Assembly (NCBI RefSeq): GCF_051020765.1
Contig: NW_027469170.1
Location: forward strand, 62,001-126,000
Reading direction: 5' to 3'
From: Lasioglossum baleicum
Lineage: Eukaryota > Arthropoda > Insecta > Hymenoptera > Halictidae
Length of the DNA: 64,000 nucleotides
In this document: positions 12,601-25,628 of the stretch, one piece after another
Layout of the letters: the number at the start of each line of letters is the position of its first letter
How positions within the stretch are numbered: the stretch's first letter is position 1
Translations under genes and position numbers: made by a program
The notes under the pieces: model-generated
The model's input: only the letters and a program-made list of their open reading frames with translations
Told to the model about the DNA's origin: nothing
The model's database searches: none

Positions 12601-12894
12601 TGCAGGATGCATCCTCTCGCACGTGTTTTTACTCGACTAGCCTGCGGGATGCATCCTCTCGCACGTGTTTTTGCTCGACTAGCCTGCGGGATGCATCCTC
12701 TCGCACGTGTTTTTGCTCGACTAGCCTGCGGGATGCATCCTCTCGCACGTGTTTTTGCTCGACTAGCCTGCGGGATGCATCCTCACGAACGTGTTTTTAC
12801 TCGACTAGCCTGCGGGAAGCATCCTCTCGCACGTGTTTTTACTCGACTACCCTGCGGGATGCATACTCTCGCACGTGTTTTTGCTCGACTAGCC
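12197..12894 (+). repeat. Uninterrupted run of 42-bp monomers (longest found)
   Basis: This 698-bp run holds 16 full 42-bp units plus 26 bp of junction sequence, with no 24-bp block. Units differ by single substitutions. The base after T5 is A or G, some units read TTTGTG, and marker units carry CTGCAGG, GGGAAGC, ATACTCTC or CTCACGAAC. The run crosses the breakpoint of a 3.9-kb tandem duplication at 12600/12601. Each unit has the 10-bp palindrome GGATGCATCC and the 6-bp palindrome CACGTG (mutated in a few units). Other long runs are at about 1495-2097, 6492-7148 and 54790-55402. Confidence 0.92.
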
Positions 12895-15800
12895 ATGCGC
12901 ATCCCATAAAACCTGCGCATGCGCATCCCACAAAACCTGCGTATGCGCATCCCACAAAACCTGCGTATGCGCATCCCACAAAACCTCGCACGTGTTTTTA
13001 CTCGACTAGCCTGCGGGATGCATCCTCTCGCACGTGTTTTTACTCGACTAGCCTGCGGGAAGCATCCTCTCGCACGTGTTTTTACTCGACTAGCCTGCGG
13101 GATGCATCCTCTCGCACGTGTTTTTGCTCGACTAGCCTGCGGGACGCATCCTCTCGCACGTGTTTTTACTCGACTAGCCTGCAGGATGCATCCTCTCGCA
13201 CGTGTTTTTACTCGACTAGCCTGCGGGATGCATCCTCTCGCACGTGTTTTTGCTCGACTAGCCTGCGGGATGCATCCTCTCGCACGTGTTTTTGCTCGAC
13301 TAGCCTGCGGGATGCATCCTCTCGCACGTGTTTTTGCTCGACTAGCCTGCGGGATGCATCCTCTCGCACGTGTTTTTACTCGACTAGCCTGCGGGATGCA
13401 TCCTCTCGCACGTGTTTTTGCTCGACTAGCGTGCGGGATGCATCCTCCCGCACGTGTTTTTGCTCGACTAGCCTGCGGGATGCATCCTCTCGCACGTGTT
13501 TTTACGCGACTAGCCTGCGGGATGCATCCTCTCGCACGTGTTTTTACTCGACTACCCTGCGGGATGCATCCTCTCGCACGTGTTTTTGCTCGACTAGCCA
13601 TGCGCATCCCAAAAAACCTGCGCATGCGCATCCCAAAAAACCTGCGCATGCGCATCCCACAAAACCTGCGCATGCGCATCCCACAAAACCTCGCACGTGT
13701 TTTTACTCGACTAGCCTGCGGGATGCATCCTCTCGCACGTGTTTTTACTCGACTAGCCTGCGGGATGCATCCTCTCGCACGGGTTTTTAATCGACTAGCC
13801 TGCGGGATGCATCCTCTCGCACGTGTTTTTACTCGACTAGCCTGCGGGATGCATCCTCTCGCACGTGTTTTTGCTCGGCTAGCCTGCGGGATGCATCCTC
13901 TCGCACGTGTTTTTGCTCGACTAGCCATGCGCATCCCAAAAAACCTGCGCATGCGCATCCCAAAAAACCTGCGCATGAACATCCCACAAAACCTGCGCAT
14001 GCGCATCCCACAAAACCTCGCACGTGTTTGTGCTCGACTAGCCTGCGGGATGCATCCTTTCGCACGTGTTTTTACTCGACTAGCCTGCGGGATGCATCCT
14101 CTCGCACGTGTTTTTGCTCGACTAGCCTGCGGGATGCATCCTCTCGCACGTGTTTGTGCTCGACTAGCCTGCGGGATGCATCCTCTCGCACGTGTTTTTG
14201 CTCGACTAGCCTGCGGGATGCATCCTCTCGCACGTGTTTTTGCTCGACTAGCCTGCGGGATGCATCCTCTCGCACGTGTTTTTGCTCGACTAGCCTGCGG
14301 GATGCATCCTCTCGCACGTGTTTTTACTCGACTACCCTGCGGGATGCATACTCTCGCACGTGTTTTTGCTCGACTAGCCATGCGCATCCCAAAAAACCTG
14401 CGCATGCGCATCCCACAAAACCTGCGTATGCGCATCCCACAAAACCTCGCACGTGTTTTTACTCGACTAGCCTGCGGGATGCATCCTCTCGCACGTGTTT
14501 TTGCTCGACTAGCCATGCGCATCCCAAAAAACCTGCGCATGCGCATCCCAAAAAATCTGCGCATGCGCATTCCACAAAACCTGCGCATGCGCATCCCACA
14601 AAACCTCGCACGTGTTTGTGCTCGACTAGCCTGCGGGATGCATCCTCTCGCACGTGTTTTTACTCGACTAGCCTGCGGGATGCATCCTCTCGCACGTGTT
14701 TTTGCTCGACTAGCCTGCGGGATGCATCCTCTCGCACGTGTTTTTGCTCGACTAGCCTGCGGGATGCATCCTCTCGCACGTGTTTTTACTCGACTACCCT
14801 GCGGGATGCATCCTCTCGCACGTGTTTTTGCTCGACTAGCCATGCGCATCCCAAAAAACCTGCGCATGCGCATCCCAAAAAACCTGCGCATGCGCATCCC
14901 ACAAAACATGCCTATGCGCATCCCACAAAACATCGCACGTGTTTTTACTCGACTAGCCTGCGGGATGCATCCTCTCGCACGTGTTTTTACTCGACTAGCC
15001 TGCGGGATGCATCCTCTCGCACGTGTTTTTACTCGACTACCCTGCGGGATGCATCCTCTCGCACGTGTTTTTGCTCGACTAGCCATGCGCATCCCATAAA
15101 ACCTGCGCATGCGCATCCCACAAAACCTCGCACGTGTTTTTACTCGACTAGCCTGCGGGATGCATCCTCTCGCACGTGTTTTTACTCGACTAGCCTGCGG
15201 GATGCATCCTCTCGCACGTGTTTTTACTCGACTAGCCTGCGGGATGCATCCTCTCGCACGTGTTATTGCTCGGCTAGCCTGCGGGATGCATCCTCTCGCA
15301 CGTGTTTTTGCTCGACTAGCCATGCGCATCCCAAAAAACCTGCGCATGCGCATCCCAAAAAACCTGCGCATGCGCATCCCAAAAAACCTGCGCATGCGCA
15401 TCCCACAAAACCTGCGCATGCGCATCCCACAAAACCTCGCACGTGTTTGTGCTCGACTAGCCTGCGGGATGCATCCTCTCGCACGTGTTTTTACTCGACT
15501 AGCCTGCGGGATGCATCCTCTCGCACGTGTTTTTGCTCGACTAGCCTGCGGGATGCATCCTCTCGCACGTGTTTGTGCTCGACTAGCCTGCGGGATGCAT
15601 CCTCTCGCACGTGTTTTTACTCGACTAGCCTGCGGGATGCATCCTCTCGCACGTGTTTTTGCTCGACTAGCCTGCGGGATGCATCCTCTCGCACGTGTTT
15701 TTGCTCGACTAGCCTGCGGGATGCATCCTCTCGCACGTGTTTTTACTCGACTAGCCTGCGGGATGCATTCTCTCACGTGTTTTTACTCGACTACCCTGCG

Positions 15801-16516
15801 GGATGCATACTCTCGCACGTGTTTTTGCTCGACTAGCCATGCGCATCCCAAAAAACCTGCGCATGCGCATCCCAAAAAATCTGCGCATGCGCATCCCACA
15901 AAACCTGCGCATGCGCATCCCACAAAACCTGCGTATGCGCATCCCACAAAACCTCGCACGTGTTTTTACTCGACTAGCCTGCGGGATGCATCCTCTCGCA
16001 CGTGTTTTCGCTCGACTAGCCATGCACATCCCAAAAAACCTGCGCATGCGCATCCCAAAAAATCTGCGCATGCGCATCCCACAAAACCTGCGCATGCGCA
16101 TCCCACAAAACCTCGCACGTGTTTGTGCTCGACTAGCCTGCGGGATGCATCCTTTCGCACGTGTTTTTACTCGACTAGCCTGCGGGATGCATCCTCTCGC
16201 ACGTGTTTTTGCTCGACTAGCCTGCGGGATGCATCCTCTCGCACGTGTTTGTGCTCGACTAGCCTGCGGGATGCATCCTCTCGCACGTGTTTTTACTCGA
16301 CTAGCCTGCGGGATGCATCCTCTCGCACGTGTTTTTGCTCGACTAGCCTGCGGGATGCATCCTCTCGCACGTGTTTTTGCTCGACTAGCCTGCGGGATGC
16401 ATCCTCTCGCACGTGTTTTTACTCGACTAGCCTGCGGGATGCATCCTCTCGCACGTGTTTTTACTCGACTACCCTGCGGGATGCATCCTCTCGCACGTGT
16501 TTTTGCTCGACTAGCC
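12601..16516 (+). repeat. 3916-bp tandem duplication, copy 2
   Basis: The copy begins exactly where copy 1 ends, in monomer register, with the same TGCAGGATGC. It ends at CTAGCC 16516, where the following sequence (ATGCGCATCCC) differs from that after 12600. The near-identity over 3.9 kb implies a recent event, or an assembly duplication if read depth does not support it. Confidence 0.92.
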
Positions 16517-18389
16517 ATGCGCATCCCAAAAAACCTGCGCATGCGCATCCCAAAAAACCTGCGCATGCGCATCCCACAAAACCTGCGTATGCGCATCCTA
16601 CAAAACCTCGCACGTGTTTTTACTCGACTAGCCTGCGGGATGCATCCTCTCGCACGTGTTTTTACTCGACTAGCCTGCGGGATGCATCCTCTCGCACGTG
16701 TTTTTGCTCGACTAGCCATGCGCATCCCAAAAAACCTGCACATGCGCATCCCAAAAAACCTGCGCATGCGCATCCCACAAAACCTCGCACGTGTTTTTAC
16801 TCGACTAGCCTGCGGGATGCATCCTCTCGCACGTGTTTTTGCTCGACTAGCCATGCGCATCCCAAAAAACCTGCGCATGCGCATCCAAAAAAACCTGCGC
16901 ATGCGCATCCCACAAAACCTGCGCATGCGCATCCCACAAAACCTCGCACGTGTTTTTACTCGACTAGCCTGCGGGATGCATCGTCTCGCACGTGTTTTTA
17001 CTCGACTAGCCTGCGGGATGCATCCTCTCGCACGTGTTTTTGCTCGACTAGCCATGCGCATCCCAAAAAACCTGCGCATGCGCATCCCAAAAAATCTGCG
17101 CATGCGCATCCCACAAAACCTGCGCATGCGCATCCCACAAAACCTCGCACGTGTTTGTGCTCGACTAGCCTGCGGGATGCATCCTTTCGCACGTGTTTTT
17201 ACTCGACTAGCCTGCGGGATGCATCCTCTCGCACGTGTTTTTGCTCGACTAGCCTGCGGGATGCATCCTCTCGCACGTGTTTTTGCTCGACTAGGCATGC
17301 GCATCCCAAAAAACCTGCGCATGCGCATACCAAAAAACCTGCGCATGCGCATCCCACAAAACCTGCGCATGCGCATCCCACAAAACCTCGCACGTGTTTG
17401 TGCTCGACTAGCCTGCGGGATGCATCCTTTCGCACGTGTTTTTACTCGACTAGCCTGCGGGATGCATCCTCTCGCACGTATTTTTGCTCGACTAGCCTGC
17501 GGGATGCATCCTCTCGCACGTGTTTGTGCTCGACTAGCCTGCGGGATGCATCCTCTCGCACGTGTTTTTACTCGACTAGCCTGCGGGATGCATCCTCTCG
17601 CACGTGTTTTTGCTCGACTAGCCTGCGGGATGCATCCTCTCGCACGTGTTTTTACTCGACTAGCCTGCGGGATGCATCCTCTCGCACGTGTTTTTACTCG
17701 ACTAGCCTGCGGGATGCATCCTCTCGCACGTGTTTTTGCTCGACTAGCCATGCGCATCCCAAAAAACCTGCACATGCGCATCCCAAAAAACCTGCGCATG
17801 CGCATCCCACAAAACCTCGCACGTGTTTTTACTCGACTAGCCTGCGGGATGCATCCTCTCGCACGTGTTTTTGCTCGACTAGCCTGCGGGATGCATCCTC
17901 TCGCACGTGTTATTGCTCGGCTAGCCTGCGGGATGCATCCTCTCGCACGTGTTTTTGCTCGACTAGCCATGCGCATCCCAAAAAACCTGCGCATGCGCAT
18001 CCCAAAAAACCTGCGCATGCGCATCCCACAAAACCTGCGCATGCGCATCCCACAAAACCTCGCACGTGTTTGTGCTCGACTAGCCTGCGGGATGCATCCT
18101 TTCGCACGTGTTTTTACTCGACTAGCCTGCGGGATGCATCCTCTCGCACGTGTTTTTGCTCGACTAGCCTGCGGGATGCATCCTCTCGCACGTGTTTGTG
18201 CTCGACTAGCCTGCGGGATGCATCCTCTCGCACGTGTTTTTACTCGACTAGCCTGCGGGATGCATCCTCTCGCACGTGTTTTTGCTCGACTAGCCTGCGG
18301 GATGCATCCTCTCGCACGTGTTTTTGCTCGACTAGCCTGCGGGATGCATCCTCTCGCACGTGTTTTTACTCGACTAGCCTGCGGGATGC
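15767..18389 (+). repeat. HOR-II long copy A1 (2623 bp)
   Basis: The phase is set by the unit CATTCTCTCACG, a C-to-T change plus loss of GC relative to CATCCTCTCGCACG. That unit recurs at 11851, 15767, 18390, 20668 and 23291. The copy contains the TGTTTTCGCTCG unit followed by a CATGCACATCCC unit, CATCGTCTCG near 16980, a CATCCAAAAAAACC unit near 16884, a CATACCAAAAAA unit near 17328 and CACGTATTTTT at 17475. Its first 750 bases overlap the end of the 3.9-kb duplication. Confidence 0.9.
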
Positions 18390-20667
18390 ATTCTCTCACG
18401 TGTTTTTACTCGACTACCCTGCGGGATGCATACTCTCGCACGTGTTTTTGCTCGACTAGCCATGCGCATCCCAAAAAACCTGCGCATGCGCATCCCAAAA
18501 AACCTGCGCATGAACATCCCACAAAACCTGCGTATGCGCATCCCACAAAACCTCGCACGTGTTTTTACTCGACTAGCCTGCGGGATGCATCCTCTCGCAC
18601 GTGTTTTCGCTCGACTAGCCATGCACATCCCAAAAAACCTGCGCATGCGCATCCCAAAAAATCTGCGCATGCGCATCCCACAAAACCTGCGCATGCGCAT
18701 CCCACAAAACCTCGCACGTGTTTGTGCTCGACTAGCCTGCGGGATGCATCCTTTCGCACGTGTTTTTACTCGACTAGCCTGCGGGATGCATCCTCTCGCA
18801 CGTGTTTTTGCTCGACTAGCCTGCGGGATGCATCCTCTCGCACGTGTTTGTGCTCGACTAGCCTGCGGGATGCATCCTCTCGCACGTGTTTTTACTCGAC
18901 TAGCCTGCGGGATGCATCCTCTCGCACGTGTTTTTGCTCGACTAGCCTGCGGGATGCATCCTCTCGCACGTGTTTTTGCTCGACTAGCCTGCGGGATGCA
19001 TCCTCTCGCACGTGTTTTTACTCGACTAGCCTGCGGGATGCATCCTCTCGCACGTGTTTTTACTCGACTACCCTGCGGGATGCATCCTCTCGCACGTGTT
19101 TTTGCTCGACTAGCCATGCGCATCCCAAAAAACCTGCGCATGCGCATCCCAAAAAACCTGCGCATGCGCATCCCACAAAACCTGCGTATGCGCATCCTAC
19201 AAAACCTCGCACGTGTTTTTACTCGACTAGCCTGCGGGATGCATCCTCTCGCACGTGTTTTTACTCGACTAGCCTGCGGGATGCATCCTCTCGCACGTGT
19301 TTTTGCTCGACTAGCCATGCGCATCCCAAAAAACCTGCACATGCGCATCCCAAAAAACCTGCGCATGCGCATCCCACAAAACCTCGCACGTGTTTTTACT
19401 CGACTAGCCTGCGGGATGCATCCTCTCGCACGTGTTTTTGCTCGGCTAGCCTGCGGGATGCATCCTCTCGCACGTGTCTTTACTCGACTAGCCTGCGGGA
19501 TGCATCCTCTCGCACGTGTTTTTGCTCGACTAGCCATGCGCATCCCAAAAAACCTGCGCATGCGCATCCAAAAAAACCTGCGCATGCGCATCCCACAAAA
19601 CCTGCGCATGCGCATCCCACAAAACCTCGCACGTGTTTTTACTCGACTAGCCTGCGGGATGCATCGTCTCGCACGTGTTTTTACTCGACTAGCCTGCGGG
19701 ATGCATCCTCTCGCACGTGTTTTTGCTCGACTAGCCATGCGCATCCCAAAAAACCTGCGCATGCGCATCCCAAAAAATCTGCGCATGCGCATCCCACAAA
19801 ACCTGCGCATGCGCATCCCACAAAACCTCGCACGTGTTTGTGCTCGACTAGCCTGCGGGATGCATCCTTTCGCACGTGTTTTTACTCGACTAGCCTGCGG
19901 GATGCATCCTCTCGCACGTGTTTTTGCTCGACTAGCCTGCGGGATGCATCCTCTCGCACGTGTTTTTGCTCGACTAGGCATGCGCATCCCAAAAAACCTG
20001 CGCATGCGCATACCAAAAAACCTGCGCATGCGCATCCCACAAAACCTGCGCATGCGCATCCCACAAAACCTCGCACGTGTTTGTGCTCGACTAGCCTGCG
20101 GGATGCATCCTTTCGCACGTGTTTTTACTCGACTAGCCTGCGGGATGCATCCTCTCGCACGTGTTATTGCTCGGCTAGCCTGCGGGATGCATCCTCTCGC
20201 ACGTGTTTTTGCTCGACTAGCCATGCGCATCCCAAAAAACCTGCGCATGCGCATCCCAAAAAACCTGCGCATGCGCATCCCAAAAAACCTGCGCATGCGC
20301 ATCCCACAAAACCTGCGCATGCGCATCCCACAAAACCTCGCACGTGTTTGTGCTCGACTAGCCTGCGGGATGCATCCTCTCGCACGTGTTTTTACTCGAC
20401 TAGCCTGCGGGATGCATCCTCTCGCACGTGTTTTTGCTCGACTAGCCTGCGGGATGCATCCTCTCGCACGTGTTTGTGCTCGACTAGCCTGCGGGATGCA
20501 TCCTCTCGCACGTGTTTTTACTCGACTAGCCTGCGGGATGCATCCTCTCGCACGTGTTTTTGCTCGACTAGCCTGCGGGATGCATCCTCTCGCACGTGTT
20601 TTTGCTCGACTAGCCTGCGGGATGCATCCTCTCGCACGTGTTTTTACTCGACTAGCCTGCGGGATGC
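18390..20667 (+). repeat. HOR-II short copy B1 (2278 bp)
   Basis: Same marker order as the long copy, with three structural differences. The first block has four units including TGAACATCCC instead of five. An extra pair of 42-mers with GTGTCTTTACTCG lies near 19440-19490. About 430 bp between the CACGTATTTTT and TGTTATTG units of the long copy are missing near 20160. Confidence 0.88.
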
Positions 20668-23290
20668 ATTCTCTCACGTGTTTTTACTCGACTACCCTGC
20701 GGGATGCATACTCTCGCACGTGTTTTTGCTCGACTAGCCATGCGCATCCCAAAAAACCTGCGCATGCGCATCCCAAAAAATCTGCGCATGCGCATCCCAC
20801 AAAACCTGCGCATGCGCATCCCACAAAACCTGCGTATGCGCATCCCACAAAACCTCGCACGTGTTTTTACTCGACTAGCCTGCGGGATGCATCCTCTCGC
20901 ACGTGTTTTCGCTCGACTAGCCATGCACATCCCAAAAAACCTGCGCATGCGCATCCCAAAAAATCTGCGCATGCGCATCCCACAAAACCTGCGCATGCGC
21001 ATCCCACAAAACCTCGCACGTGTTTGTGCTCGACTAGCCTGCGGGATGCATCCTTTCGCACGTGTTTTTACTCGACTAGCCTGCGGGATGCATCCTCTCG
21101 CACGTGTTTTTGCTCGACTAGCCTGCGGGATGCATCCTCTCGCACGTGTTTGTGCTCGACTAGCCTGCGGGATGCATCCTCTCGCACGTGTTTTTACTCG
21201 ACTAGCCTGCGGGATGCATCCTCTCGCACGTGTTTTTGCTCGACTAGCCTGCGGGATGCATCCTCTCGCACGTGTTTGTGCTCGACTAGCCTGCGGGATG
21301 CATCCTCTCGCACGTGTTTTTACTCGACTAGCCTGCGGGATGCATCCTCTCGCACGTGTTTTTACTCGACTACCCTGCGGGATGCATCCTCTCGCACGTG
21401 TTTTTGCTCGACTAGCCATGCGCATCCCAAAAAACCTGCGCATGCGCATCCCAAAAAACCTGCGCATGCGCATCCCACAAAACCTGCGTATGCGCATCCT
21501 ACAAAACCTCGCACGTGTTTTTACTCGACTAGCCTGCGGGATGCATCCTCTCGCACGTGTTTTTACTCGACTAGCCTGCGGGATGCATCCTCTCGCACGT
21601 GTTTTTGCTCGACTAGCCATGCGCATCCCAAAAAACCTGCACATGCGCATCCCAAAAAACCTGCGCATGCGCATCCCACAAAACCTCGCACGTGTTTTTA
21701 CTCGACTAGCCTGCGGGATGCATCCTCTCGCACGTGTTTTTGCTCGACTAGCCATGCGCATCCCAAAAAACCTGCGCATGCGCATCCAAAAAAACCTGCG
21801 CATGCGCATCCCACAAAACCTGCGCATGCGCATCCCACAAAACCTCGCACGTGTTTTTACTCGACTAGCCTGCGGGATGCATCGTCTCGCACGTGTTTTT
21901 ACTCGACTAGCCTGCGGGATGCATCCTCTCGCACGTGTTTTTGCTCGACTAGCCATGCGCATCCCAAAAAACCTGCGCATGCGCATCCCAAAAAATCTGC
22001 GCATGCGCATCCCACAAAACCTGCGCATGCGCATCCCACAAAACCTCGCACGTGTTTGTGCTCGACTAGCCTGCGGGATGCATCCTTTCGCACGTGTTTT
22101 TACTCGACTAGCCTGCGGGATGCATCCTCTCGCACGTGTTTTTGCTCGACTAGCCTGCGGGATGCATCCTCTCGCACGTGTTTTTGCTCGACTAGGCATG
22201 CGCATCCCAAAAAACCTGCGCATGCGCATACCAAAAAACCTGCGCATGCGCATCCCACAAAACCTGCGCATGCGCATCCCACAAAACCTCGCACGTGTTT
22301 GTGCTCGACTAGCCTGCGGGATGCATCCTTTCGCACGTGTTTTTACTCGACTAGCCTGCGGGATGCATCCTCTCGCACGTATTTTTGCTCGACTAGCCTG
22401 CGGGATGCATCCTCTCGCACGTGTTTGTGCTCGACTAGCCTGCGGGATGCATCCTCTCGCACGTGTTTTTACTCGACTAGCCTGCGGGATGCATCCTCTC
22501 GCACGTGTTTTTGCTCGACTAGCCTGCGGGATGCATCCTCTCGCACGTGTTTTTACTCGACTAGCCTGCGGGATGCATCCTCTCGCACGTGTTTTTACTC
22601 GACTAGCCTGCGGGATGCATCCTCTCGCACGTGTTTTTGCTCGACTAGCCATGCGCATCCCAAAAAACCTGCACATGCGCATCCCAAAAAACCTGCGCAT
22701 GCGCATCCCACAAAACCTCGCACGTGTTTTTACTCGACTAGCCTGCGGGATGCATCCTCTCGCACGTGTTTTTGCTCGACTAGCCTGCGGGATGCATCCT
22801 CTCGCACGTGTTATTGCTCGGCTAGCCTGCGGGATGCATCCTCTCGCACGTGTTTTTGCTCGACTAGCCATGCGCATCCCAAAAAACCTGCGCATGCGCA
22901 TCCCAAAAAACCTGCGCATGCGCATCCCACAAAACCTGCGCATGCGCATCCCACAAAACCTCGCACGTGTTTGTGCTCGACTAGCCTGCGGGATGCATCC
23001 TTTCGCACGTGTTTTTACTCGACTAGCCTGCGGGATGCATCCTCTCGCACGTGTTTTTGCTCGACTAGCCTGCGGGATGCATCCTCTCGCACGTGTTTGT
23101 GCTCGACTAGCCTGCGGGATGCATCCTCTCGCACGTGTTTTTACTCGACTAGCCTGCGGGATGCATCCTCTCGCACGTGTTTTTGCTCGACTAGCCTGCG
23201 GGATGCATCCTCTCGCACGTGTTTTTGCTCGACTAGCCTGCGGGATGCATCCTCTCGCACGTGTTTTTACTCGACTAGCCTGCGGGATGC
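20668..23290 (+). repeat. HOR-II long copy A2 (2623 bp)
   Basis: This copy has the same length as A1 and is nearly identical to it at offset 4901. One visible difference is a TTTGTG unit near 21275 where A1 has TTTTTG near 16374. The A/B/A alternation shows that a dimer of 4901 bp was copied as a unit. Confidence 0.9.
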
Positions 23291-25628
23291 ATTCTCTCAC
23301 GTGTTTTTACTCGACTACCCTGCGGGATGCATACTCTCGCACGTGTTTTTGCTCGACTAGCCATGCGCATCCCAAAAAACCTGCGCATGCGCATCCCAAA
23401 AAACCTGCGCATGAACATCCCACAAAACCTGCGTATGCGCATCCCACAAAACCTCGCACGTGTTTTTACTCGACTAGCCTGCGGGATGCATCCTCTCGCA
23501 CGTGTTTTCGCTCGACTAGCCATGCACATCCCAAAAAACCTGCGCATGCGCATCCCAAAAAATCTGCGCATGCGCATCCCACAAAACCTGCGCATGCGCA
23601 TCCCACAAAACCTCGCACGTGTTTGTGCTCGACTAGCCTGCGGGATGCATCCTTTCGCACGTGTTTTTACTCGACTAGCCTGCGGGATGCATCCTCTCGC
23701 ACGTGTTTTTGCTCGACTAGCCTGCGGGATGCATCCTCTCGCACGTGTTTGTGCTCGACTAGCCTGCGGGATGCATCCTCTCGCACGTGTTTTTACTCGA
23801 CTAGCCTGCGGGATGCATCCTCTCGCACGTGTTTTTGCTCGACTAGCCTGCGGGATGCATCCTCTCGCACGTGTTTTTGCTCGACTAGCCTGCGGGATGC
23901 ATCCTCTCGCACGTGTTTTTACTCGACTAGCCTGCGGGATGCATCCTCTCGCACGTGTTTTTACTCGACTACCCTGCGGGATGCATCCTCTCGCACGTGT
24001 TTTTGCTCGACTAGCCATGCGCATCCCAAAAAACCTGCGCATGCGCATCCCACAAAACCTGCGTATGCGCATCCTACAAAACCTCGCACGTGTTTTTACT
24101 CGACTAGCCTGCGGGATGCATCCTCTCGCACGTGTTTTTACTCGACTAGCCTGCGGGATGCATCCTCTCGCACGTGTTTTTGCTCGACTAGCCATGCGCA
24201 TCCCAAAAAACCTGCACATGCGCATCCCAAAAAACCTGCGCATGCGCATCCCACAAAACCTCGCACGTGTTTTTACTCGACTAGCCTGCGGGATGCATCC
24301 TCTCGCACGTGTTTTTGCTCGGCTAGCCTGCGGGATGCATCCTCTCGCACGTGTCTTTACTCGACTAGCCTGCGGGATGCATCCTCTCGCACGTGTTTTT
24401 GCTCGACTAGCCATGCGCATCCCAAAAAACCTGCGCATGCGCATCCAAAAAAACCTGCGCATGCGCATCCCACAAAACCTGCGCATGCGCATCCCACAAA
24501 ACCTCGCACGTGTTTTTACTCGACTAGCCTGCGGGATGCATCGTCTCGCACGTGTTTTTACTCGACTAGCCTGCGGGATGCATCCTCTCGCACGTGTTTT
24601 TGCTCGACTAGCCATGCGCATCCCAAAAAACCTGCGCATGCGCATCCCAAAAAATCTGCGCATGCGCATCCCACAAAACCTGCGCATGCGCATCCCACAA
24701 AACCTCGCACGTGTTTGTGCTCGACTAGCCTGCGGGATGCATCCTTTCGCACGTGTTTTTACTCGACTAGCCTGCGGGATGCATCCTCTCGCACGTGTTT
24801 TTGCTCGACTAGCCTGCGGGATGCATCCTCTCGCACGTGTTTTTGCTCGACTAGGCATGCGCATCCCAAAAAACCTGCGCATGCGCATACCAAAAAACCT
24901 GCGCATGCGCATCCCACAAAACCTGCGCATGCGCATCCCACAAAACCTCGCACGTGTTTGTGCTCGACTAGCCTGCGGGATGCATCCTTTCGCACGTGTT
25001 TTTACTCGACTAGCCTGCGGGATGCATCCTCTCGCACGTATTTTTGCTCGACTAGCCTGCGGGATGCATCCTCTCGCACGTGTTTGTGCTCGACTAGCCT
25101 GCGGGATGCATCCTCTCGCACGTGTTTTTACTCGACTAGCCTGCGGGATGCATCCTCTCGCACGTGTTTTTGCTCGACTAGCCATGCGCATCCCAAAAAA
25201 CCTGCGCATGCGCATCCCAAAAAACCTGCGCATGCGCATCCCACAAAACCTCGCACGTGTTTTTACTCGACTAGCCTGCGGGATGCATCCTCTCGCACGT
25301 GTTTTTACTCGACTAGCCTGCGGGATGCATCCTCTCGCACGTGTTTTTACTCGACTAGCCATGCGCATCCCAAAAAACCTGCGCATGCGCAACCCAAAAA
25401 ACCTGCGCATGCGCATCCCACAAAACCTGCGTATGCGCATCCCACAAAACCTCGCACGTGTTTTTACTCGACTAGCCTGCGGGATGCATCCTCTCGCACG
25501 TGTTTTTACTCGACTAGCCTGCGGGATGCATCCTCTCGCACGTGTTTTTGCTCGACTAGCCATGCGCATCCCAAAAAACCTGCACATGCGCATCCCAAAA
25601 AACCTGCGCATGCGCATCCCACAAAACC
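23291..25628 (+). repeat. HOR-II short-type copy B2, then divergent segment
   Basis: The first part follows B1 at offset 4901, then at 4877 after loss of one 24-mer near 24040. It includes the TGAACATCCC unit and the GTGTCTTTACTCG pair. From about 25020 it has CACGTATTTTT like the long copies, so it switches type within the copy. It then enters a segment with a CGCAACCC 24-mer (about 25390) that I did not see elsewhere. Confidence 0.78.

Noticed and set aside
15803..20737. 1644-codon open frame, also found at 18426-23360
   Set aside because: The equal length reflects the HOR-II super-period. The frame ends after the two-base deletion marker shifts reading into the frame with TAG in every 42-mer.
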